In this document: piece after piece, positions 9,112 to 18,670 of the stretch
Layout: each line of letters starts with the position of its first letter
How positions within the stretch are numbered: position 1 is the first letter of the stretch
Source of the DNA: Fen-1258 sp041658245
GTDB taxonomy: Bacteria; Bacteroidota; Ignavibacteria; Ignavibacteriales; Melioribacteraceae
NCBI GenBank assembly: GCA_041658245.1
Contig: JBBAAM010000004.1
Coordinates: forward strand, 50,823 to 114,822
Direction: 5' to 3'
Length of the DNA stretch: 64,000 nucleotides
Notes under the pieces: generated by a model
Database searches by the model: none
What the model was told of the DNA's origin: nothing
Seen by the model: the letters and a program-made list of their open reading frames with translations, nothing else
Translations under genes and position numbers: made by a program

Positions 9112-11643
9112 CTAAACACTAAAATAAAACGTCGTTCCAACATCAACTTCAGATTCTGCCCAAATCTCTCCGCCATGCCTGGTAACAATTCGTTTTGCAA
9201 TTGCAAGACCAACACCGGTGCCTTTATATTCTGTTTCACTGTGCAGCCGTTGAAACACGCCGAACAATTTATCGTAATACTTCATATTGAAACCAACGCC
9301 GTTATCCTTAATTGAATAAACTGTTTTTCCATTTTCTACTTTACTGCTTATTTCAATAACCGGTTTTTCTTTCTTTGATGAAAACTTTACGGCATTTGAT
9401 AATACGTTTGCCCAAAGCTGTCTTACCATTGCAGCATCACCTATAGCAAGCGGTAAATTAGAAACTGAAAACAAAATCTTTTTTTTCTCGTCTTCGGAAG
9501 TCACTTCATGATAAATAGAGTTTGCGAGTGTCTTCATATCAATATCAGATTTAGCGAGATCGCGTTGACCGACACGGGAGAAAGCAAGAAGATCATCAAT
9601 TAGATGCCCCATCTTCTTTGTCTGTTCGCGAATTACATTTAGCAGCCTTTGTCCTTCTTTATCTAACTTCTTAGAATAATCTTCAAGCAAAATATTTGAG
9701 AAACCGTCAATTCCTCTAAGCGGTGTACGCAAATCGTGAGAGACGGAATATGAAAATGATTCCAATTCTTTGTTAGCAGCTTCTAATTGTGCCGTGCGAT
9801 TAATTACCCGCTGTTCAAGTTCTTCATTGAGTTTTTTAATTTCTTCTTCTGCACGTTTGCGTTCGGTGATATCGTTAAATAACCCGATATTCATCAGTTT
9901 TCTGTTTATGACTACTGGTTTCGCACTTATATCTGCGTAAAAGACAGAACCATCTTTACGGAGACAAGGAATGTTACAAGCTACCATTTTTTCAGATCGG
10001 CTTATCGCTTCAAATTCATTGAGCACCATTGGTAATGAATCTTTTGGATGAATATCAAAAACTTCAAGATGAATAATTTCTTCTTCACTATAACCGAACA
10101 TTTTACAAATTGCAGGATTTGCATACTTAAGCTCCTTAGCTCCAACATCTGCAACCAGAATTCCTTCAGCGGCACCTTCGAACAACGCGTGGTATCTTTT
10201 TTCTGATTCTATTAATGCTTCTTCAGCACGCTTGCGTTCTGTGATATCGCGAATATTACATTGGATTACGTTCTTTTTATCAACTAAATAAACATTGCTT
10301 ACAAACTCTACATAAAACTGCTCTCCAATTGAGGTTTCAAGCGCTAAATTATCATAACGGACATATCCTTTCTGCTGTAATTCCAAAAATTTATCTTTGT
10401 TGGCAATTATATTTTTAAATGATCCAACTTCCCAAATTGCTTTTTCAATGAATTGCTCTTTTGAATAGCCCAATTTCTCAATTAAAAATGGATTCACATC
10501 TACAATCATTCCGGTTTCCGCATCGAGGATTAGAATCCCATCTCTTGCCGCTTCAAAGAGGCGGCGGTAACGGGTTTCGGAAGCAGAGAGTATGGTTTTA
10601 AATTCTTCATGAGCTTCACGTAATTTTATTTCTTTACCAAAAAGTTCTCTATAAATATTTCTTTGACGGGAATAGTAAAACCAAGCCAAACCTGCTCCGG
10701 ACAAAAGGATTAAAACGAATGCCAAAATTGTGATGAATATTGCTCTAAAAATAAGTTCGGAATAAATTTCACTATTGTCAACTTTAGCCACCATAAACCA
10801 GGGTGTGCCGGGTATAGGTTGAATATCCGATAGCACAGGAACTCCGAGGTAGTCTATCCCTTCCCAAATTCCTTTATAACCTAAAACTGCCTGCACTGAA
10901 GGGACTTCTTTTTGGGTTAAGGAAATCCTGAGTTTTAGCGCAGTATTTTTCCGGTGCCGTAATTCATTTAGGAAGAGAACACTGTCGCCGTCTCTTCGAA
11001 GTAATATTGTTTCGGCTGTTTTGCTTGGCGTGGGCCACTTTTGAATTAAGGGATAAAGATATTTATGGGGATCAATACGTAAAACCAATACTGCTATAAT
11101 TTGCTTACTCTCATTTAGCAGCGGTGCAAGTAGATCAAAATGTATCGAATTTTCAATGTTGCATAAATATAAATCAGTTATAAAAATTGATTTGCGGGTA
11201 ACAAGCGAATCAATGAAAGTAGAAATTGAAGGTTCAACATCTTTAAAGTCAGGATCGATACTAAACAGTATTTCTTTATCAGTAGAGACAATAAAAATAT
11301 TTTTGTATCCATGATTATCTTTGATTAATGTTAGGCTTTTTTTTAATGATGATTTTGCATGTATTACATTCCTGCCTTCAAGTAGATCAAGAGAGTATTG
11401 AATTACAGTGGGATCAGTCGAGAAAAATTGGGCTTCGGAGTATCGTTCTTTCCGCCATTGTTCAATCTGATTAATCTTTAATTCAGCAATTGCTTGAATA
11501 TCTTGGTGCTTGGCTATGCGGATGGAATTTACTTCGGATGTATAAAATAAATACCCGCCAAATATTATCAGTGCACTCATAGCCCCTGCTAAAACAAACA
11601 TGTACCGTTTTTTAATTACTGTTGGTTTAGATTCCTTTTCCAT
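9112..11643 (-). CDS. Membrane sensor histidine kinase with extracytoplasmic sensor and two PAS domains
   Basis: About 843 residues. A GTG nine bases further upstream is possible, but the ATG at 11643 has a well-placed aaggtga and is preferred. Two transmembrane helices (about 15-35 and 297-322) bracket a large extracytoplasmic sensor of dCache type. PAS domains lie at about 358-475 and 483-600, then a coiled coil, HisKA with SVSHDLRTPLRG near 633 and HATPase with NAVKFSSKKEKP near 751 and GTGVGLAIAK. The HisKA-HATPase pair is of the phytochrome-kinase type that works with Rcp1-like regulators, one of which is encoded 475 bp downstream. The signal is unknown. Confidence 0.92.
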   Translation of the reverse strand: MEKESKPTVIKKRYMFVLAGAMSALIIFGGYLFYTSEVNSIRIAKHQDIQAIAELKINQIEQWRKERYSEAQFFSTDPTVIQYSLDLLEGRNVIHAKSSLKKSLTLIKDNHGYKNIFIVSTDKEILFSIDPDFKDVEPSISTFIDSLVTRKSIFITDLYLCNIENSIHFDLLAPLLNESKQIIAVLVLRIDPHKYLYPLIQKWPTPSKTAETILLRRDGDSVLFLNELRHRKNTALKLRISLTQKEVPSVQAVLGYKGIWEGIDYLGVPVLSDIQPIPGTPWFMVAKVDNSEIYSELIFRAIFITILAFVLILLSGAGLAWFYYSRQRNIYRELFGKEIKLREAHEEFKTILSASETRYRRLFEAARDGILILDAETGMIVDVNPFLIEKLGYSKEQFIEKAIWEVGSFKNIIANKDKFLELQQKGYVRYDNLALETSIGEQFYVEFVSNVYLVDKKNVIQCNIRDITERKRAEEALIESEKRYHALFEGAAEGILVADVGAKELKYANPAICKMFGYSEEEIIHLEVFDIHPKDSLPMVLNEFEAISRSEKMVACNIPCLRKDGSVFYADISAKPVVINRKLMNIGLFNDITERKRAEEEIKKLNEELEQRVINRTAQLEAANKELESFSYSVSHDLRTPLRGIDGFSNILLEDYSKKLDKEGQRLLNVIREQTKKMGHLIDDLLAFSRVGQRDLAKSDIDMKTLANSIYHEVTSEDEKKKILFSVSNLPLAIGDAAMVRQLWANVLSNAVKFSSKKEKPVIEISSKVENGKTVYSIKDNGVGFNMKYYDKLFGVFQRLHSETEYKGTGVGLAIAKRIVTRHGGEIWAESEVDVGTTFYFSV

Positions 11644-11760
11644 AGAATTCACCTTAAAAAAATCTACTTTTCGTTTGTTGCATTAATGCAAGAAATACCT
11701 GATGCTAAGTTAGTTACACTTTTATTTTTGTGCAACTAATGAAATAGCAAGAGTGGTTTT

Positions 11761-11798
11761 GCAATAGGTATTAATGTTTTCTATTGCCTCGTACCTAC
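11761..11798. repeat. Short heptamer inverted repeat, 'taggcaa' family
   Basis: gcaatagg at 11761-11768 faces ctattgcctcgtacctac at 11781-11798, again built on taggcaa/ttgccta. It lies between the divergent kinase (minus) and the membrane polyamine-synthase-like gene (plus), the third copy of this family around these genes. Confidence 0.45.
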
Positions 11799-11803
11799 TT
11801 CCT

Positions 11804-11838
11804 TTTGGCATAGATTCATTAAAGTAATTATAGTTTTG
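11804..11838 (+). promoter_or_regulatory. Possible Bacteroidota-type promoter
   Basis: TTTTG at 11803-11807 and TAGTTTTG at 11831-11838 match the TTTG and TAnnTTTG boxes of Bacteroidota promoters. The 23-base spacer is slightly long. It lies about 95 bases before the start at 11935. Low confidence. Confidence 0.3.
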
Positions 11839-11934
11839 TTACTCATCTTTAGTATTTTATAGAAAGACTTTGTCCCGATTTTTAATTTAATAAATAATGC
11901 ATACGGTTTATCGTGCAGTAACAAGGAAAAAAGA

Positions 11935-14388
11935 ATGGCAATAACTGAATTTAAAAAACCAACAAATGTATTTCCGTTAATTACTTCGGGATTATATTTC
12001 GGCATCCTGCAAGCTGCACTCTATTTCGCTATCGAAGTTTTTGTTACCGCAACCTTTACTGGTTATTTTATCTTGATCTTAACCTGGATGTGCGGCGTTG
12101 TTTTTGCGATGAAGACAAATGTATTTGAGGGACTTCTTAATAATATGGTTCTCTCGCTTGCATCATTTTATTCCCTCTTGCTGGTTACAATTCTGTTTAC
12201 TCTTTACTCACCGATGTATTTTTTACTTGGATTGCTAATTTTTATATCGGCTTTTCCTGCCGGTAAATTTTTTAAAGAATTGGGAACAGCAGTTTCAAGC
12301 GATACACTTTTTTTGCATGAAAATAATGGATTTGTTTTCGGCACGGTGCTGGGACTTTTGCTCTTTGTAAAATTTGGAGTGCTTTTTATCTACATTGCAC
12401 CGCTGCTTGCCTTTGCAATTATGTTTCTCTCGTTCAAAGAAAAAGAAATCGTCGTAATGGGTATCGTATTATTGTTTGTTCTTTTTTTTATTTCACAAAG
12501 TTATTGGATAGGAGTTTTCTCTCTTCTACTTCTCTCTGCAGTTCTGTTGTGGTCTAAGTATCTTCTGCCAAAACCGGTTGCATCAGACCAAAACGAATCA
12601 ACTTTGCCGGAGCTATCGAACAAAAGATTAAAGGTTATTATTTTTATCGCGGGATTCAATCTCATCCTTCTCCAATATTTTATTGTGCGGGAATTTTCAA
12701 CCATCATTTCTGCAAATGAACTAAGCATTTTACTTGTAAGTGCGGCATATTTTATCGGCTTCTCCGTTGGTTATGCTGTCTCATCCCGTATAACATTTAC
12801 TTATTTAAAAGTGATAAGCTTCGTTACGTTTCTTATTCATTTAGTTGTCTTTGCCGGAATAAAATTTTTCGCTTCTTATTTTGTGTTTAATGGATTTAGT
12901 TTAGAATCCTTACTGCTGCTTCTTTTTGTTTCGTCGTTTTTAACATCTTCTTTTTATTCAATCTTTTTACCTAAGATCATTCAGATGAAAGGTTCTCACA
13001 AGCTGCCGTCATTCTACAGCGTCGAACTTCTCGGGGCAGTTAGCGGAGTTATCTTTTTTCTTTTAATTATTTCGTTCGCACCGTTTTTTCTTTTACCGGT
13101 TTATTTTCTTTTATTAGTCTTTTTATATTTTATCTTGCTCGATAGAAGCTTGTGGGCGGATTCTCTCCTTATGATCGGAATATTTTTAACCGGCATTTTC
13201 ACTATTCATCAAGGTGCGTTTTATTCCAAAACCACGTTAGATTATTATCAGTCGCGCGGATTTCCGAATCCATCTCTTTTGTATTCAAACAATTCCTTCT
13301 ATCACACGGTTGATGTTATAGAAACTTTTCATGACCAGATGCAAACATCAAAGCAAAGTAAAATTTCGTTCCTTAACGGGCAAAAATATTTTGATTACAA
13401 TTATTCATTTTTAGGAAACAGAGAAGCAGAAACCTCGTTAAGTGAATTCACTTATTTTCTTGCGAAACTACCCGCACAATTAGCTTATGGAAAGACAAAA
13501 AAAAATCTACGGATATTGATACTCGGCGGAGGCTCTTTGTATTCAATTAGCCGCGTAGCTCCCTACTCTTCAAAAACTACGGTAGTGGAAATTGATCCAT
13601 CGGTAGTTGGATCTTCTAAAAAATGGTGGCGCGAGTTTAATAAATACGATCAACTTCAGAATTATGAAATTATTATTGATGATGCAAAACGATATTTAAA
13701 AACTTCGGTTGAACGTTTTGATATAATTATTATGGATATTTCCGCCCCATACTATCTGGGCTCGGCGCTGCTTCACAACAAAGAATTTTTTGAGCTTGTG
13801 AAAAATAAATTAAAACAAGACGGTATTTTTTCTGAGTCAACACAAGGCAGACCCGATCCATCTTTGCCTGATGAGACACCGATGAAAATACTTAAAGCTG
13901 TTCATGATGTTTTTCCCAACTACTGCGTTATAGATTGCAAATCGGCTCCAAGAGGCAAAAGGGGATTTATTATGGCATCCAATAACTTAGCTATTCCTTT
14001 AGGTGAAGTAGGTAAGATATTAAGAGAGGATGACAAACTTATCGGCACAGCGTTATACGGTAAAGAGGATAATCATTTTACTTTTGCCGGTGTAAAACCT
14101 TATTCGCTTTATTCGATGGAAAATCTTTGGGAAGAAAATCTAAAACGAATTAAAACCAGGTTAACTTATGGTGAAAAACGGCGAGACTCTGCACTCGAAA
14201 GTAAATTAAATTTAGGACGAAGTAGAAAAACAGATTTTCTTTTCCCCGCTTATCTCCGGCAAGAATTTCTCAACTTCCGTTTTTTAAGCATCGGTTTCGT
14301 AGTTCTTGTTATGGCATTTGTACTGCGTTATTATCCTCAAAAGAAAAAGTCCGGCAGCAGAAAAGATCAAGAAAATGGTGCCGGTTGA
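11935..14388 (+). CDS. Multi-pass membrane protein with spermidine synthase-like domain
   Basis: 817 residues. Residues up to about 430 form many transmembrane helices in two blocks. A spermidine/spermine synthase-like Rossmann domain covers about 470-690: LGGGSLYSISR (motif I region), TVVEIDPSVV (acidic ribose binder), IDDAKRYLK (Asp near the adenine) and FDIIIMDIS. A last helix sits near 780. Such membrane-fused forms are widespread but their substrate is unknown; the polyamine-binding residues of true SpeE are not evident, so putrescine aminopropyl transfer should not be assumed. The start has a good aagga site. It converges on the gene ending at 14400 with an 11-bp gap. Confidence 0.75.
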   Translation: MAITEFKKPTNVFPLITSGLYFGILQAALYFAIEVFVTATFTGYFILILTWMCGVVFAMKTNVFEGLLNNMVLSLASFYSLLLVTILFTLYSPMYFLLGLLIFISAFPAGKFFKELGTAVSSDTLFLHENNGFVFGTVLGLLLFVKFGVLFIYIAPLLAFAIMFLSFKEKEIVVMGIVLLFVLFFISQSYWIGVFSLLLLSAVLLWSKYLLPKPVASDQNESTLPELSNKRLKVIIFIAGFNLILLQYFIVREFSTIISANELSILLVSAAYFIGFSVGYAVSSRITFTYLKVISFVTFLIHLVVFAGIKFFASYFVFNGFSLESLLLLLFVSSFLTSSFYSIFLPKIIQMKGSHKLPSFYSVELLGAVSGVIFFLLIISFAPFFLLPVYFLLLVFLYFILLDRSLWADSLLMIGIFLTGIFTIHQGAFYSKTTLDYYQSRGFPNPSLLYSNNSFYHTVDVIETFHDQMQTSKQSKISFLNGQKYFDYNYSFLGNREAETSLSEFTYFLAKLPAQLAYGKTKKNLRILILGGGSLYSISRVAPYSSKTTVVEIDPSVVGSSKKWWREFNKYDQLQNYEIIIDDAKRYLKTSVERFDIIIMDISAPYYLGSALLHNKEFFELVKNKLKQDGIFSESTQGRPDPSLPDETPMKILKAVHDVFPNYCVIDCKSAPRGKRGFIMASNNLAIPLGEVGKILREDDKLIGTALYGKEDNHFTFAGVKPYSLYSMENLWEENLKRIKTRLTYGEKRRDSALESKLNLGRSRKTDFLFPAYLRQEFLNFRFLSIGFVVLVMAFVLRYYPQKKKSGSRKDQENGAG

Positions 14389-14399
14389 AATGTTAAAAA

Positions 14400-15305
14400 T
14401 TATTTTATTAAAATCATTTTCTTGGAATTAAAAAAATTACCACTCTGCAAACGATAGAAATAAATCCCATTTGATAAAGAACTAACATAAAATTCTACTT
14501 CGTAATTCCCAGAAGGTTTTTCTTCATTAACAAGAGTTGTAACTTCCCTACCAAGTAAATCGTATACTTTTATGTTAACAAAAGATTGCCGAGGTATAGA
14601 GTATTTTATTTTTGTACTTGGATTGAATGGATTGGGGTAGTTTTGAGAAAGATGAAAATTATTTGGTGAAAGTGGAAAATTCTTAAATACTCCAACAATA
14701 TTTCCAATTAAATCAACTTTTGTTTTTTCAAAATAACTATGATACGAAACATCACTACTGTAATATCTTCTGCTATATAGTCCTTTTTTTTCATTAAACC
14801 ATAAAGAATCAAAATTCTTATCATCATAAAACGAGTAGACTTGTATGGAAGGTTTAGCTCTAAACCTAAAGACTGGGGTTTGTAAAAAAGTTGGGAATTG
14901 CCAAATGCCAACACTACCACCAGCTGTTAACTCGTGGTCACCGATTAAAGATTCAGTCAAGATGAAATTATCGTTTTGCTGAATCCAATATGTTGTATCG
15001 CTCCAACTTGAAAAGAGATAATGTCTTAAGAGATTAATATTGCGTTCAACCAACCACTCGATTTTATTATCTCGAAACGTTGAATCTATTATTAAATATG
15101 AAATAGTTCCTGAATCACTAAATGCAGATTCAAAAGCAAATAACCACAAAGTTGTATCAGAAAATTGATAATTGTAGTTATATTGATTCCACTTTGCTAA
15201 AGGGAAAACATCATATACCTCTTCAGAATCTAGTTGTCTATTATTCTGTGAAAAACTGTTCGTTAGAAACAATAAATTGATAATCAATGAGGTTATAATT
15301 TTCAT
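14400..15305 (-). CDS. Secreted protein with T9SS C-terminal sorting domain
   Basis: 301 residues with an N-terminal signal peptide (IINLLFLTNSFS) and an unrecognised middle region rich in Tyr, Trp and Ser. About 80 C-terminal residues form a T9SS type A sorting domain: LSQNYPNPFNPSTKIKYSIP, VYDLLGREVTTLV and SNGIYFYRL. The protein should cross the inner membrane by Sec and the outer membrane by T9SS, after which the tail is removed or anchored. It is the last gene in the minus-strand run that includes the amidase, with a 16-bp gap. Confidence 0.85.
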   Translation of the reverse strand: MKIITSLIINLLFLTNSFSQNNRQLDSEEVYDVFPLAKWNQYNYNYQFSDTTLWLFAFESAFSDSGTISYLIIDSTFRDNKIEWLVERNINLLRHYLFSSWSDTTYWIQQNDNFILTESLIGDHELTAGGSVGIWQFPTFLQTPVFRFRAKPSIQVYSFYDDKNFDSLWFNEKKGLYSRRYYSSDVSYHSYFEKTKVDLIGNIVGVFKNFPLSPNNFHLSQNYPNPFNPSTKIKYSIPRQSFVNIKVYDLLGREVTTLVNEEKPSGNYEVEFYVSSLSNGIYFYRLQSGNFFNSKKMILIK

Positions 15306-15321
15306 TTCATGCCTCTCAATT

Positions 15322-17706
15322 CTATTTCAACACGATCATCTTCTTGGTTTGGATAAAATCACCTGCACGTAATTGGTAAAAGTAAATACCTGATGATAAT
15401 TCGTAATTCCTAATTCCTAATTCGTAATTATGTTTTCCTGCTTGTTGTGATTCGTTTACCAGGATGGCTACTTCATTTCCCAATACATCAAATATTTTAA
15501 GCGTTACAAAACTGTTCTCAGGAAGCTGGTAACTGATTACGGTTTCCGGATTAAATGGATTCGGATAATTTTGGTCCAACGAATATTGCACCGGTGTTTG
15601 TTGGCTATCATCGACTAAGTCAGGCCAAAGATAAAATCTGAGATTATCAAAAAATAAAGTTCCGGTATTATTTCCTGTTTTTCTTTGTTCAACAGAAATT
15701 CCTACAAGCTTATTTTTCAATCTGCCATTAAAATTTGTTGTTTCAGAACGAACGAACTTCCACCCTGCCCAATCAAGCGAATCAACTTGGATCGAAAATT
15801 CTGCATTATTTTCATCTTCAAACCAATAGTTAAAATAGTTATTACTTAAGTCACCAAATACCCATGTTCCAAACATTTCACCATTTAAAACAATTTTTGC
15901 TTCATTAGGTACAACACAATTTCCGTTCTCAGCATTTTTAAATAAGTAAATTAATTTACCGCTCTTAGAACCAAACAATTTCTTTTCAGTGGTTATAGAG
16001 AATAATGAAGTTAGAGTATCAACACCAACTGTATGCGGGCTTGCGCTTGGATTTTTCCATCCGATTTGGGTCTCAAAATCGTCAATCAAATTTACTTCTG
16101 AGGGAAGTTGTGAAAAGATAGTGAACGGAATTTCAACTGAATCAACCATCGGGATTGAATCAACATCAGCAATTTTGCCGCCTAAACTCAAAGCGTATTC
16201 ACCATTTGCTAATGCGTCTTTTGTTTCAAAATAAATTAATCCTTTACCATTCTCCGCAAAGATTTTAACATTTATTGCAGTCAACCGGACTCTTTCATTG
16301 TTATAAAGATTGATTTGTCCCGACAAAGAGGCATTCAACACCGGAGCTTCGAATTGCAATCTAAATTGAGGCAAAGCTAAATTGATAACTGAGTTTGCTG
16401 ACGGATAAGTTTTTTCAATAAAATATCTATTCCGGTTTTTTGTAATGAATTTGAACGTGAGGTCATTACTCAACTGAATGCCCCAAATTGTTTTGGCAGA
16501 TTTCTTCAAGACAATAGTATATTCTGTCGCTTTGAAATAAGGAAGCGAAGGTTTGAATGTGAAAACTTTGTTTCCATCGCCCCATGAAAAAACTCCCTGC
16601 GCCGCCGGAGTTATTTGAAATGCAGCATTCGTTGAAGAAGTATCCATTGGCAGATCAAACCGGATTGAGACCGATGCAATGGTCTTTACGCTGTCTGTCG
16701 CTGATGAGGGAGAATAACTTACAATCTGTGCAACAACGGTTGTATCGTAAAGTAAAAATTTATCAGCAAATGAAGATACATTTGCAGTTACCGTAACTGT
16801 TGATGAATCTTTATAATATCCGGGAGCTTCAAAATAAACTTTGTATGAGCCGGGGGCTAAACTATCAAAAAGAAAAAATCCGTTGTTGTTCCCATCACCA
16901 TTATAAACTTTACCTCCCGGTTCTAAAGTAACTTTAATATTATTCAACGGAAGTTTATGATCGTTTTTAGCAGTAAGCGCAAAGTATGAAACCGATTTAT
17001 TTTGATCGCGAACTAATCCCGCAACCGTACCGGTTTGAAATCCGGGCTGTGTAAAATATTTTAAAAACCCTCTGGCAATTGCCCATGCTTCATGTTTTTT
17101 ATAGAATGAATTCATCAATCTCCATGATTCAGGAATGTAATCATGAAATGAGCCTTCAGATAAAGTACCAGGAACATTTAAATTTTTAAATACGCCAAGA
17201 TATGGCAAACCGCCACTAGCCGGAGCATAGAAATCAATATCACCCCTATTATATTTAGCGGTAGTTCGGTTCGCTTTATAAATTTCATCGGTTAAGTAAC
17301 TTCCCATTGTTAAAGCCCCAGCATAAGTTGGCGCGTTATCTTTGCCTTGAAAAAGCATCAATGTATAGTTTGATTGTCCATTAAAACCATTGCTATGTAT
17401 CGCATGAAAAAAATCAACATTTTTAGCATTCGCATCTGCAACAATTATGGAAAGAGGATTAAAATCATCAGCGGATGTGTTTGTAACTCTTGACATGTAA
17501 ACAGTAGCATTGATCTGCTGCAAAATAGTGCGTAGAGCAAGTCCCTTATCTAAGTTCGAGGTTGATTCCCAAAATCCGGTTTCAGGAATATTTCTATCAT
17601 TTGAATCAAATCCGCCATGACCGGGATTAATATATATTTTTGTTCCGAACAAATCTTGAGCAAATATTGATTTTGTGAGCAAAAGGAATAAAAAAAGTTT
17701 TTTCAT
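15322..17706 (-). CDS. Secreted N-acetylmuramoyl-L-alanine amidase with T9SS sorting domain
   Basis: 794 residues: signal peptide (1-16), Amidase_3 domain (about 22-220), carboxypeptidase-regulatory-like domain (about 230-315), Ig-like Big_5-type domain (about 325-425), further beta modules and a T9SS tail. Catalytic residues are present: His30 in NPGHGG, Glu42 or Glu47 and His104 in AIHSN as zinc ligands, and Glu184 in LSEGSF as catalytic acid. It should cut the amide between MurNAc and the peptide stem. Export by T9SS points to a role outside the cell, against other cells' walls or shed wall, not only in its own division. The tail carries an odd heptamer repeat insertion at 15397-15430. Confidence 0.88.
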   Translation of the reverse strand: MKKLFLFLLLTKSIFAQDLFGTKIYINPGHGGFDSNDRNIPETGFWESTSNLDKGLALRTILQQINATVYMSRVTNTSADDFNPLSIIVADANAKNVDFFHAIHSNGFNGQSNYTLMLFQGKDNAPTYAGALTMGSYLTDEIYKANRTTAKYNRGDIDFYAPASGGLPYLGVFKNLNVPGTLSEGSFHDYIPESWRLMNSFYKKHEAWAIARGFLKYFTQPGFQTGTVAGLVRDQNKSVSYFALTAKNDHKLPLNNIKVTLEPGGKVYNGDGNNNGFFLFDSLAPGSYKVYFEAPGYYKDSSTVTVTANVSSFADKFLLYDTTVVAQIVSYSPSSATDSVKTIASVSIRFDLPMDTSSTNAAFQITPAAQGVFSWGDGNKVFTFKPSLPYFKATEYTIVLKKSAKTIWGIQLSNDLTFKFITKNRNRYFIEKTYPSANSVINLALPQFRLQFEAPVLNASLSGQINLYNNERVRLTAINVKIFAENGKGLIYFETKDALANGEYALSLGGKIADVDSIPMVDSVEIPFTIFSQLPSEVNLIDDFETQIGWKNPSASPHTVGVDTLTSLFSITTEKKLFGSKSGKLIYLFKNAENGNCVVPNEAKIVLNGEMFGTWVFGDLSNNYFNYWFEDENNAEFSIQVDSLDWAGWKFVRSETTNFNGRLKNKLVGISVEQRKTGNNTGTLFFDNLRFYLWPDLVDDSQQTPVQYSLDQNYPNPFNPETVISYQLPENSFVTLKIFDVLGNEVAILVNESQQAGKHNYELGIRNYELSSGIYFYQLRAGDFIQTKKMIVLK
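15397..15430. repeat. Heptamer tandem repeat inside the amidase coding sequence
   Basis: Five 7-bp units in a row: taattcg, taattcc, taattcc, taattcg, taatta. Read on the coding strand they give NYELGIRNYEL in the T9SS sorting domain, where other domains in this window have about two fewer residues between the conserved Gly and the SGIYFY motif. The unit step is the same 7 bp as in the intergenic heptamer repeats. Confidence 0.7.
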
Positions 17707-17715
17707 GTTTTTATC

Positions 17716-18657
17716 TTAATGATTCTTTTCTAAAGAGAGAAAAATAATTTTTCCATCGTTTGTGTGGCAGACAATTGTATTCATTGTAGGTGACCATTCA
17801 GGAAATTGCTCGTGAATTTCTTTGCTATCTGTAAGTTGAATTTTTTCTTTACCGTCTGCGGAAAGCAAAAATATCTCCGATGAAATAATTTGCTCACCGT
17901 CATCTCTATCATCCATGTATGCGATCCATTTACCATCAGAAGACCATTTAGGGGCGTTAGCGTAACCTAATTCAAGAAGAATGGCTCCATCTAAATCAGT
18001 AACGTAAGTTCCTTTTCCCATAAACGTAAAAAGAATTTTTGATTTATCCGGTGAAAAAGAAGACCAAAGATAGCTTCCGTCTCCGAGAGGTTTAAAAACT
18101 TTTTTCTCACCGTTTAACAGCAGAATTAAATTATTATCGCTATAAAACAACATTGTATCTTGTGGAATAATGTTCATCTGAACTGTCTGTTTTTGCTTAT
18201 TATTTACAGTAATATCTTCATCTTGCTTGAAAATACAATCACCGCTTTTCAGAATTTTTGGAGCGGAAAGATTTCTTTTTCCGCTTTCGATACGTTCAAT
18301 TTTCTTTGTTTGAATATCTATAGATTTTATATCCGAGTATTTTTTCCCGCTAAGATAATTGTCAGTCCGGTAAAATATTTTTCTCCCATCATCGGTAAAT
18401 TGATATTCGAATCCTGAGCCGGATTCGGTGGTAATATTTTCCAATTCATTTGAAAAAAGATTTAACGATGATATTCCATAATAATATGCACGAGTGAAAT
18501 AAATAATTGAATCATTTGATGCAAAACGAGGGAAGAAATGTTCTCCTGCTTCCGGGATATTTATTTCTTTTCTTTCTTTCACTCTCATTGATTGAGCTTC
18601 AGTAATTATCTGAAATGTTAGAAAGAGAAGAAAAAAAGTTGCAAAAATATTTTTCAT
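17716..18657 (-). CDS. Secreted TolB-like/PD40 beta-propeller protein
   Basis: 313 residues with an N-terminal signal sequence (FATFFLLFLTFQIITEA). Repeats of the WD40-like PD40 type are visible: HFFPRFASNDSIIYFTR, YANAPKWSSDGKWIAYMDD and HEQFPEWSPTMNTIVCH, each with the SPDG/SSDG turn. The fold is likely a periplasmic or surface propeller that binds a partner; no catalytic motif is seen. It lies 9 bp upstream of the amidase and 13 bp downstream of the RpiB-like gene, hence co-transcribed. Confidence 0.75.
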   Translation of the reverse strand: MKNIFATFFLLFLTFQIITEAQSMRVKERKEINIPEAGEHFFPRFASNDSIIYFTRAYYYGISSLNLFSNELENITTESGSGFEYQFTDDGRKIFYRTDNYLSGKKYSDIKSIDIQTKKIERIESGKRNLSAPKILKSGDCIFKQDEDITVNNKQKQTVQMNIIPQDTMLFYSDNNLILLLNGEKKVFKPLGDGSYLWSSFSPDKSKILFTFMGKGTYVTDLDGAILLELGYANAPKWSSDGKWIAYMDDRDDGEQIISSEIFLLSADGKEKIQLTDSKEIHEQFPEWSPTMNTIVCHTNDGKIIFLSLEKNH

Positions 18658-18670
18658 TTAAACTCCGGAA

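Noticed and set aside
11781..12005. 74-codon frame on the minus strand across the start of the membrane synthase-like gene
   Set aside because: Overlaps a well-supported start with a good ribosome site; no recognisable features.
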